This document shows positions 35,755 to 47,700 of a DNA stretch of 64,000 nt, in pieces. Source of the stretch: Paenibacillus tyrphae (GTDB taxonomy: Bacteria > Bacillota > Bacilli > Paenibacillales > NBRC-103111). Position numbers and translations under genes: made by a program. Position 1 is the stretch's first letter. The number at the start of each line of letters is the position of its first letter. The notes beneath the pieces are model-generated. The model did no database searches and was not told the origin of the DNA. It saw only the letters and a program-made list of their open reading frames with translations. The stretch spans positions 62,001 through 126,000 of the forward strand of contig NZ_BSDJ01000002.1 in NCBI RefSeq assembly GCF_027925525.1. Direction: 5' to 3'.

Positions 35755-38700
35755 TGGCGGGTGCGTTCCTCAATCTGCTCCAGTTCGGCTATGCTTAATC
35801 CCTTGAATTGAACATCGCTCGGCGTCAACTCCGTCCGTACCTTCGACGTGCAATGGGCAACGATTTCCCGCAGACTGTCCTGCAGCCATGCAGCCAACTT
35901 CCCGATCGTCTCCCTGCGGTATTCCTTCCGGCTGTAACTCAGTTCAAGCGACAATACGCCGTCCGATATCATACCATTGATGTCCAGAGCGAAACTGCGC
36001 GTTTGCTTATCGCTTGATGACTTTCCGCCCGAATACGCCGATATCCCTACATCGCTATTTTGCAAATCCTGATCGAATTGCCCCAAATAGTTGAAGCTGA
36101 TTTCCGGTTCCGGGCTCCATAAGGTATCGTCCGGATTTTCGCACATATACCGGCATATACCGTATCCGATTCCCTTTTTGGGAATTTGACGCAAGCTTTC
36201 TTTCACTTTCTTGATGTGATACGACAAGTTTTTGCCAGGCTCCAGCTCAAGCACGACCGGATATTTGCTTGTAAACCAGCCTACGGTGCGCGTGATATCG
36301 ATATCCTCCATAATGGGCTCTCGTCCATGCCCTTCCATATTCACCAGAAGGCGGTCGTGGCCGCACCATTTCTGCAAAGCCATGCCCAATGCCGTTAGCA
36401 AAATGTCGTTGATCTCGGTGTTATATGCCCGATGGGCTCCCTTCAGCAGCAGCTCCGTTTCCCCACGGTTCCACTGGACCACTATCGTTTCGCTATCCCG
36501 CTCCAAGGAGCTTGCCGCCTGCTTGTCCTTGGGCAGCCGCGATACCGCCGTTTGCGCTATGCGCTGCCAATACGCCCGCTCGTTCTCGATAGCCGGGCTT
36601 TGCGCGTAGGCGGCAAGCCGCTCGGACCAAGACCGGAAAGCATCGGTCTTCGCCGGAAGGCGAATCGCTTCTCCCTTCGCGGCTTGCTCGTAGCCGAGCG
36701 CGATATCTTCAAGGATGATCCGCCACGATACGCCGTCCACAACGGCATGATGTATGACGATCAGCAGATGATCGCCGTCCGAGCAATGGAACAACCCCGC
36801 TTTTACCAAAGGTCCGGCTTCAAGATCAATGCCGCTCTGAATTTCGTTGGATTTTGCTTCAACTGCTTGATCGGGCGCCTGGATTCCTCTGAAATCGGCT
36901 ACCTCCAGACTGTACGTCTCACCTTCCCCGATAGCCCGGTTCCATGCCGTATATCCGTTATCGGACCTGCGGAATACGATACGCAGCGCATCGTGATGCT
37001 CCGTGATCTTCTGCAGCACTTGGCGAATGGCTGCCTCGTCGAACCCTTCCTTCCGGTACAGCATGACGGATTGGTTAAAGTGATGCAGATCGTCCCACTG
37101 CTGCCCGAAAAACCAGCGTTGGATCGGAGTCAGCCCCGCTTCCCCGGTGACCTCGCCCTGATCGGCTCTTCGGCCGGCCTCCCGGATATGCGGACTTAAC
37201 TGGGCAATGGTCGGATATTTAAACAAATCCCGAATCTCCAGCTTGTAGCCGGCTTGATGCAAACGGGACGAAACCTGAATCGACTTGATGGAGTCTCCGC
37301 CCAGCTCGAAGAAGTGGTCCGACGCTCCCACGCGCTCTACCCCCAGCACCGCTTGCCATACGGCGGCCAACGCCTGCTCTTGTTCGGTCCGCGGAGCGAT
37401 ATACTCCGCCTTCGTAAGCATACCGCCTTCCGGAGCGGGCAGCGCCTTGCGGTCGATCTTCCCGTTCGGTGTCAGCGGCATTCGCTGCAAGGGCACGAAA
37501 TGCGACGGGATCATATAGTTCGGCAGCTTTTGCGATAACGCGGCTCTCAATTCGCTCGCCGACAGCTCCAGGTTCGGCACGAAGTAGGCACACAGCTGTT
37601 TATGTCCGCTTTCGTCTTCACGCGCGATGACTGTGGCTTCTTGAACGGACGAGAGTTTTAAAAGCTGCTCTTCGATCTCGCCCAGCTCGATCCGGTAGCC
37701 GCGGATTTTCACCTGCTCGTCCATCCGGCCTTTATATTCCAGCGTTCCGTCTGGCAGCCACCTGGCCAGATCTCCCGTCCGGTAACAGCGCCGGCCTGGG
37801 CAGAAGGGGCGTTCCACAAATTTCTCCGCCGTCAGTTCCGGCTGGTTCAAATAGCCCCGCGCGATGCCGTCTCCGCCTACGAGCAGTTCGCCCCATACTC
37901 CGACAGGCAGCAGGTTCAGTGCGCTGTCGACGATGTGCGCCGTAGAGTTGCTGATCGGCTTGCCGATCGGCACCGCCTCCTGCTGCTCGCCGACAATAGC
38001 ATACGTAGTGGAAAACGTCGTATTTTCCGTCGGTCCGTACCCGTTGATGATGCGCAGTTCCGGATGCTCGCGCTGAACCCGGTTAATGTGGGGGACCGAC
38101 AGCACGTCGCCTCCGACGATTAAGGTTTTCAATCCGGCGAACATTCCGCTGTCTTGCTGGGAAAGCTGGTTGAACAAAGGCGACGTCAGCCACATCGTGT
38201 TAATGTCATACCGCTCAATCGCATGCTTCAAGCTAGAGGCGTCCAGAATCGTTTCGCTCGGCACGACGCACAATCTTCCGCCGTTCAGCAGGACGCCCCA
38301 GATCTCGAAGGTCGATGCGTCGAACACGACCGCTCCCGTTTGCAAAATACGGGTTTGTTCGTTCAGCTCCACATAATTCGTATTTTTGACCAGCCGTACG
38401 ACATTGCGGTGTTCGACCATAACCCCCTTGGGCTTGCCCGTCGTTCCCGACGTGTAAATGACATACGCCAGATCATTCGGCCCGGCGACCTCCTCCAAGG
38501 CCGACCCGTCTTCGCTGTAGGAACGTTCGTCGTCCAACTCGACAAGTTTGCCGGCGAACGGAGCCCGGTCTCGCAAATGTGTTTGGACGAGCAGCAGCTC
38601 TGCGCCCGAATCCTCCAGCATAAAGCGAATGCGTTCCTCCGGATAATCCGGATCGATCGGGACATAGGCGCCTCCGGCTTTCAAGACCGCTATCATTCCA

Positions 38701-41700
38701 ACGATCATGTCGAGCGAACGTTCGGCCATCAGTCCGATCGTTTGGTCCGGCTTCACTTCCGCTTCTCTCAAGGTGCGAGCCAAACGGTTCGCCCGTTCGT
38801 TCAACTCGCGATACGTCAGCTGCCTGCCTTCGAATACGACAGCCGGATGGTCGGGGGTGCGCTCCGCCTGCTCCTCGAACAGCCGATGAATCGTTTTCTC
38901 CGAAGGATACGCGGCTGCCGTAGCGTTGAATACATGCTGTATCCGCTCCTTCTCCTCCGCCGTCATGATGTCAAGCGAAGCTAGCGGCGCTTCCGGAGCC
39001 TGCACAATCGCCGCAAGCAATTGCCCGAAATGTTTCGCCATGCGTTCGACCGTTTCTAGCTTGTACAAGGAGGTCGCATACTCCAGGCTTACTTCCAACC
39101 CCCCGCTGCCTTCGGTGACGTTCATGCTCAGATCGAATTTTGCGATGGTATGCTCGTCCGGATACGGGGACATCCGGAGCCCTTCGAACTGAAGCTCCTC
39201 CATCTCTTGATCCGGCAATGCAAACAGCGTATCAAACAGCGGGTTGCGGCTTAAGTCGCGGGCAGCCTGCGACTTCTCCACCAGCTCTTCAAACGGATAA
39301 TTCTGATGTTCGTAGGCTTCGAGCATCGTTTCCTTCACTTCGGCCAGGAAGGAGCGGAACGTCTTCTTCCCGTCCGGGCAGCTGCGGATCGCCAGCGTAT
39401 TGACAAACATCCCGATTAGCGGCTGCAGATCGCCGTGGGTTCTTCCGGCAATCGGCGTACCGACAACAATGTCCTGCTGACCCGTATATTTTTGCAGCAG
39501 CACCGTATACGCTGCCAGCAGCACCATGAACAGCGTCGCCCCGCTTTCAGCTGCAATCCGCTGCAATCCTTCGCCGAGCTTCGGATCCAGCTGGTGCTGG
39601 AGCAGGTTTCCGTCGAACTTCCGCACGGCTGGTCGAGGAAAATCCGTCGGCATTTCCAGCACCGGCAGTTCGCCGCGGAACCTGTCAAGCCAGTACGCTT
39701 CTTGGCGCTTGATCAGTTCCTGCTGCGCTTCCGACTGCTGCCATGCGGCGTAGTCCTTGTATTGAATGCGCAGCGGCTCCAGCTCCTCCCCGCCGTACAA
39801 ACGAACGAATTCTTCGACCAAGATGTCCATCGAGATGCCGTCCGAAATAATATGATGCATGTCGAACATCAGAATATGGCGCTGTTCCGCCAGCTCAGCC
39901 AAACCTACGCGCAGCAGCGGAGGCTTCGCCAGATCAAACGCATGCACGAATTCACGGACGACTTCTGCCGCTTCCCGATCGCTTGCTTGCACATATTCCA
40001 CGGTAAAGTCCGCTTCCCGGGAGACCCGCTGCATAGGCTCGCCGTTTACCATCTCGAAGCCGGTGCGCAGCGTTTCGTGGCGCTCGACCAGCCTGCGGAA
40101 TGCTTCTTCGATCCGCTCCCGGTCCAGCGCTCCTTCCAGCAGCATGGCTCCCGGCATGTTGTAGCTTTGCTCCGCCCCTTCGAGCTGGTGCAGGATGTAC
40201 AGACGCTTCTGCGCGGAAGATAGCGGGTAATACTCTTTTTCCTCGATTTTCGGGATGGAGACGAATCGATGTTCCCCCATCCGGGAAATCGCTTGGGCCA
40301 TCTCTTCAACCGTCGTGTAACGGAACACGTCCCGCAGCGGGAGCTCGACATTCATCTCCTTATGCACCTTGCCGGCCAGCGTCGTCGCCCGCAACGAATG
40401 TCCGCCGAGATCGAAGAAGTTATCCTTCACCCCAACCTTCTCCAATCCGAGTACTTCCTGCCAGATGCGAACCAGCTTTGCTTCCAGCGGGGTCCGCGGC
40501 GCCGTGAATTCCGAGCCGCCGTTTCCGTTTCCTTCCGGTGCGGGCAGCGCCTTGCGATCGATCTTCCCGTTCGGCGTCAACGGGAGCCGTTCCATTTGTA
40601 CGAAGTACGACGGAATCATGTAGCCCGGAAGCTCTTGCGACAGCGCGCTGCGCAGCCCGTTGGCCTGATGCTCGCCGTCCGCCGTGAAGTACGCGCACAG
40701 CGCCTTCTGGCCGTTTCCGTCCTCCCGGACGACGACCACCGCTTCCCGCACGCCTTTGACTTTCAGCAGCTGCGACTCCACTTCGCCGATCTCGATCCGG
40801 TACCCGCGGATTTTCGCCTGATGGTCGATCCGCCCGATAAAGTCCACGTTGCCGTCCGCCATCCAGCGCGCAAGGTCGCCTGTACGGTACAGCCGCTCCC
40901 CGGGGACGAACGGGCTGTCCACGAACTTTTCTTCCGTCAGCTCCGTGCGATTTAAATACCCACGGGCCACGCCAACGCCGCCGATGCACAGCTCGCCCAA
41001 GATGCCGATGGGCACCGGCTTCAACTGCGCGTCCACGATGTAGAACCGAGCGTTCAGCCACGCTTTGCCGATCGGCACATTCCCTGTCATCGGCAGCTTC
41101 TCCAGCGGCTCGTCGTAGAAGCTCGAATCGATTGCCGCCTCCGTTACGCCGTACGCGTTGATGATTCTAAACTGTGAGCCGTACCGCTCTTGCAACAGCC
41201 GGTAGTCGGCCACGCTGCAGCTGTCCGAGCTTGTGATCAGCAGCCGCATCGAGCTCATGTCCAGCCCCTGCTCCGCGACATAGTCCATGAACGGAACGAT
41301 CAGGGCCGGCGTCGATTCGAAAATCGTGATCTGTCCGTCGCGAATCCAGCTGTACAAACGAGCCGGATCGATCCGATCGTCCTTCGGACAGATGACCATC
41401 GTGCCACCGTTATACAGCGTCCGGGCAATATCCCCGACGAACACGTCGAAGGAGAAGCTCGCCAATTGCAGCAGCCGCACCGGGGACTGGTCCAACCGGT
41501 ATTCCCGGCGGTAAGCCGCCGCCGTATTGACTAAACTGCGGTGCTCGATCATGACACCCTTCGGCCGACCCGTCGTACCCGATGTGTAGATCACGTACGC
41601 CAGATCGTGCGGCTCGCTCGTATCATGCACGTTCGCCGCATTTTCGACATACGACCGCTCATCGTCCAAGCACAACACGGTATGCAGCGCCTGGCCCTCC

Positions 41701-44700
41701 TCCAGCCACGCTTGCACGCGCGCTCTCAGATGGGTTTGCGTCAGCAGCACCGACGCCCCGCTGTCCTCCAGCATAAAACCGATCCGGTCGGACGGATAAT
41801 CCGGATCAAGCGGCACATATGCGCCTCCCGCCTTCCAGACCCCTATCACTCCAACCAACAGGTCCACCGAACGGTCGGCAAGGATGCCGACGATCGATTC
41901 CCTTCCGATACCGGCCGAACGCAGCGTGCTCGCCAGCCGATTCGCGCGATCGTTCAGCTCCCGGTACGTCAACTGCTTGTCCTCGTACCTTACCGCCGCC
42001 GCTTCCGGGGTCCGCAACGCCTGTTCCTCGAACAGCCGGTGGAACGTCTTCTCCGGCGGCTGCTCCGGGATCGCCGGGTTGAACACGCGCTGAAGCTGTT
42101 CTTTCTCTTCCGCCGTCAGCATGTCCAGCTCCGCAATTTTCGCTTCCGGATGGCTGACAATCGCCTCGACCAATTGCTCGAAGTGCTTCGCCAGACGTTC
42201 TATCGTCTCTTGCTTATACAAGGCCGTCGCATATTCTAAAGTGTATTCCAGACTGCCATTGTTTTCGGTCACATCCAAGCTCAGGTCGAATTTCGACATC
42301 CCGTAGTCGCTTGGATAAGATGTCAGCTGAAGTCCTTCCAGCTGGAATTCCTTGCCTTCCGTGTTTTGCAGCGTAAACATCGTGTCAAAGAGCGGATTGC
42401 GGCTTAAATCCCGCACAACCTGTACTTTCTCGACCAATTCTTCAAACGGATAGTCCTGATGTTCATAAGCGTTCAAGGTCGCTTCCTTGACTTCTTCCAG
42501 ATACGTCAGGAACGTCTTCTCGCCGGTTGGGGAATTGCGGATCGCCAGCGTGTTGACGAACATCCCGATGATCGGCTGCAGATCACCGTGAGTTCTTCCT
42601 GCAATCGGCGTACCTACAATCACATCTTGTTGTCCCGTATATTTATGCAGGAGCACCGTATACGCCGCCAGCAGCACCATGTACAGCGTCGAGCCGCTTT
42701 CGGCCGCGAGCCGCTTTAAGCCTTCGCTCTTCTGCGCGTTCATAAAAAATTGAAGCGTATGCCCTTCGTAGCGCTGCATGGCCGGACGCGCATAGTCCGT
42801 CGGCATTTCCAGCACCGGCTGCTCCCCTTGGTACACATCCAGCCAGTAGGCTTCCTGCCGTTTCATCCGCTCCTTCTGCGTTTCGGACTGCTGCCATACC
42901 GCATAGTCCTTGTACTGAATGCGCAGCGGCTTCAACTCTTCTCCGTCGTACAAGCGGACAAACTCTTCCACGAGAACGTCCATCGAGACTCCGTCGGAAA
43001 TAATATGATGCATGTCGAACATCAGAATATGGCGTTCTTCCGCCAGCTCGACCATGCCCACCCGCAGCAGCGGCGGCTTCGCCAGATCAAACGTGCGCGC
43101 GAAATGCCGCACGATTTCCGCCGCTTCTTCCTCGCTCGCCCGAACATATTCCACAGCAAAGTCTACTTCCGGATAAATCCGCTGGACCGCTTCGCCGCTT
43201 ACCATCTCAAAGGCGGTGCGCAGCGTTTCGTGGCGCGCGATCAGCCCGCGAAACGCCTCTTCAAGCCGCTTCCGGTCCAGCGCTCCTTCGAGCAGCACCG
43301 CTCCCGGCATGTTATAGCTTTGCTCCGCCCCTTCCAGCTGATGCAGGATATACAGCCGCTTCTGCGCCGAAGACAGAGGGTAGTACGCTCTTTCCTCCGC
43401 CGCCGGGATCGCGGTAAACGACCGCTCTTCCATCATAGCCACGGCTTGGGCCATTTCTTCAATCGTCGTGTAGCGGAATACGTCCCGCAGCGGGAATTGG
43501 ACATTCAGCTCCTTGTGCAGCTTGCTCACCAGCGTCGTCGCCCGAAGCGAATGTCCTCCGAGCTCGAAAAAGTTATCTTTGACACCGACTTTCTCCAATC
43601 CGAGCACTTCCTGCCAGATGGCGGCCAATTTCGCTTCCAGCGGCGTACGCGGCGCCGTATACTCCATTTCCGTGTGCAAGCTTTCTTCAGGTGCGGGCAG
43701 TGCCCTGCGGTCAACCTTCCCGTTGGGCGTCAACGGCAGCCGTTCCATTTGCATAAAGTATGACGGAATCATGTAGGCCGGCAGCTCCCGGGCCAGCACG
43801 CTTTTCAGGTCGCCCGGCTGAAGCTCGCTGTCGGCCACATAGTACGCGCACAGCTGCTTTTCGCCGTAGGCGGTTTCCCGTACCACGACCGTCGCCGTTT
43901 GGATGGACTCGATTTTCGACAGATGCGACTCGATCTCGCCGAGCTCGATCCGGAAGCCACGGATTTTCACCTGATCGTCGATCCGCCCCACGTATTCGAT
44001 CGTGCCGTCCGGCAGCCATCTTGCCAGATCTCCTGTCCGGTACATCCGCTCTCCGGCTGCAAACGGATTATCTACGAACTTCTCCGCCGTCAGCTCCGAA
44101 CGGTTTAAATACCCGCGAACCAGGCCCTCGCCGCCAATGCACAGCTCCCCGGCGACTCCGACCGGCTGCAGCTTATCGTTTCCATCCACGATATAGATCG
44201 CGGTGTTGCTGATCGGGCGTCCGATCGGAACGTTGACGGCATCCGGCTTCAGTTCGTCTATCACATAATAAGTGGCATAAACCGTGCTCTCCGACGGGCC
44301 GTAGGCATGGATAAGCTTTCCCGGTCCGATGTGCTGCAGGGCTCTGCGAACATGACTGACCGAAACACGTTCTCCTCCGAACAAAATGGCCCGCATATAG
44401 CGCATGCAGTTCACGTTGACATCCACGAGAACGTTAAAGAAAGCCGTGGTAATGAGCATGACCGAAATTTGCTGCCCTTCGATCAATTCGGCCAATTTCG
44501 CGATCTCCAGCATCGTTTCCCGCGGGATCAGGACGAGCCTCGCTCCGTTGGTTAACGCGCCGAATATATCGAAGATCGAGCCGTCGAACGAGTAACTCGA
44601 CAGCTGCAGCACCCGGTCCTGCTCGGTAATGTCGATATAATTCGTATTGCGGACGATCCGGACGATGTTCCGGTGTGCCGCCAAATTTCCTTTCGGTTTG

Positions 44701-47700
44701 CCGGTCGTTCCCGACGTGTAAATCACACACGCCAAGTCGGCTGCTCCGCTACTTCGCTCCAAATTCGACCCGTCTGTATGGTAAACCTGCTCGTCATCCA
44801 AATCCAAGACGGCCAAGCCTTCCCGAACCGGGACCCGCTCATGCAGATGCCGCTGCGTTAGCAGTGCGCACGCTCCCGAATCCTCGAGCATATACCGGAT
44901 GCGCTCTTCCGGATATTCCGGATCGATCGGCGCATAAGCCGCCCCCGACTTCAGAATCGCCAGAATGCCTACAATCATATCCAGGGAGCGTTCCGTCATC
45001 ATCCCGACCACGCGGTCCTTGTCCGCTCCGTGAGCCTGCAGCGTTCTTGCCAGCCGGTTTGCCCGTTCGTTCAGCTCGCGGTAGGTCCACTGCTCGTTCT
45101 CAAAGACCACCGCCACCGCTTCCGGAATACGCTCCGCCTGTTCCTCGACCAATTGATGAAGCGTCTTCTCCCGCGGAAATTCGGTTGTGGTATCGTTGAA
45201 CCGCTTCAGAATCTCGGCTTTTTCGTCGGCTGTGGTCAGCTCCAGATCTTTCACGGCGATTCGGGGATTGGCCACGATCTGTTCAAGCACATGAACCAGA
45301 TGCCCTCTCAACCGCTCAATACTCTCCCGATCAAACACATGGGCATTGTAGCCTAAGTGAATCTTCATCGTTTCTCCGGGAATAACCGTCACGTTAAAGT
45401 CATAGTTCGTTTGTTCCGCCATGTCCACATCCGTGATCGCCAGACCGTCGCTGCTGCCGCCCCCCGCTTGCTCGATCTGCTCGTCCATCGGGTAATTCTC
45501 AAAGACGATAATGTGGTTGATCAGATTCTGCTTCTGCTCGCTCCGGGCTTGAATCTCATACAGCGGATAGTAGTCGTAGCGGCCGGATTCCAGTGCTTGT
45601 TCCTGCAGCCTTCCCATCACGTCGGCAAAGCTCGCGTCCGCCTCGCAGGCGACGCGGATCGGGATCGTGTTAATAAACAGCCCGATCATCCGTTCGATTC
45701 CTGGGATTTCCGCTGGTCTTCCTGATACGACGCTGCCGAACACCGCATCGCCGGTTCCGTTATACTTCTGCAGCATAATGCCCCAAGCTGCCTGCAGCAG
45801 CGTATTCATCGTAACCTGATGCTGCTTCGCCACCTGGTCCATCCGTTCGCTCAAGGCCCGGCCCAGCTCGCACACGATTTCCTCAGGGACATACTCCCCG
45901 CTCGGAGCATCCGTTTTCCGTTGCGGCAGCACGATCTGCCCTTCATATCCGGCCAAATACCGGGACCAGTAAGCGGCTGCCGCCTTCTCGTCCTGGTTTT
46001 CCAGCCACTCGATATACTGCCCGTACGCCGGTACCGCGGTCTGCTCGGGCTGCTCGTTCCGAACATAAACAGCGTAGGTATCGAACAATTCCTGGGTCAG
46101 CTGCGGCAGGCACCAGCCGTCCATCAGAATATGCTGGAAGCTCCAAAGCACGTGGTACTTCTCTTTTTCCGTGCGCATCACGATTACCCGTACCAGCGCA
46201 TCCCGCTCCAAGTCGAATCCTCGGAGCTTATCCTCTTTGGCCATCTTCTCCATATATGCGGTACGCTCGGCTTCCGGCAGATGGCGCAGATCTTCATAAG
46301 CAAATTCGATCGGCTTGTCGTGGTACACAATCTGCAGAAGCTCCCCCTTCCAGCTGTGGAAGTTCGTCCGCAGCACGACATGACGCGCAGCCAGCTCCGC
46401 CCAGCTTTGGGCAAACAGTTCCACATCCAGTTTGCCGGACAAGTTAAACCGGGCTTGTTCGAAATACGCCCCCGTCTTCCGGTCCATCGCGCTGTGGAAC
46501 CACATCCCCTTCTGCATCGGCGTTAGAGCGTAGATGTTCTCCATCTCCCCGATGTGCCGCGTATGCTCTGCAAGCTGCTCCAGCTCGGATACGCTTAATC
46601 CCTTGTACCGAACATCGCTCGGGGTCAATTCCGTCCGCTCTTTCCCCGTACAATGAGCGATGATCTTCTGCAGGCTCTCCTGCAGTCCCATGGCCAATTG
46701 CTCCATTGTCTCTTTGTTGTATTCCTTCCGGCTGTAGCTCAAGTCAAACGATAACGAGCCGTTCAAGATCATCCCGTTGATTTCCAGCGAGAAGCTTCTT
46801 GCCTGCCGCTCGCTTGCCGCCATGCCGCTCGAATACGGGGAGAGTCCCATTTCATGATGTTCCAGGTTCTGGTCAAACTGTCCCAAATAGTTAAATACGA
46901 TTTCCGGTTCGGCTCCCCAACCGGAATCGTCCGCATGGCCGGACAAGTACCGGCATACGCCGTAGCCGATCCCTTTATTCGGAACTTGACGAAGGTGCTC
47001 TTTGACCGTTTTGATCTGATGCGATAACGCTTTTCCCCGCTCCAGTTCAAGCACAACCGGAAACTTGCTCGTAAACCAGCCCACCGTGCGCGTGATGTCG
47101 ATATCGGGCAAAATGGACTCCCGTCCATGGCCTTCCAGACTCACTGGCACGCGGTCGTGGCCGCTCCACTTTTGCACGGCCAGCCCCAGCGCGGTTAACA
47201 GGATGTCGTTCATTTCGGTGTTATACGCCCGGTGAACCCGTTTCAACAATTGCTCCGTTTCCGCCTGACTGATCTGGATGACCATCGATTCGCTGTCCCG
47301 CTGAAGCGATTCGTCCAGTGCCCGCCTGTCTTTCGGCAGCAGCGGCAGCGGCGTTTGCGCAACCTGTTGCCAGTAGGCCCGCTCCTTCTCCATAGCCGGA
47401 CTTTGCGCATACGCAATGAGTTGCTCCGACCAGGTACGGTAAGCGTCCGTTTTCGCCGGAAAACGAAGCTCTTCCCCCTTCGCAATCTGCTCGAAGCCGA
47501 GCGCGATATCTTCCATCAAGATCCGCCAGGACACGCCGTCCACGACGCCGTGATGGATCGCGATCAGCAAGTGATCCCCATCCGGGCATTGGAATAACCC
47601 CGCTCTCACAAGCGGACCCGTCTCCAGATTTATACTGCTTTGAATCTCGCTCGCTTTGGCCTCGACCGCTTGGGCGCATGCCGCTAAATTCTTGAAATCG

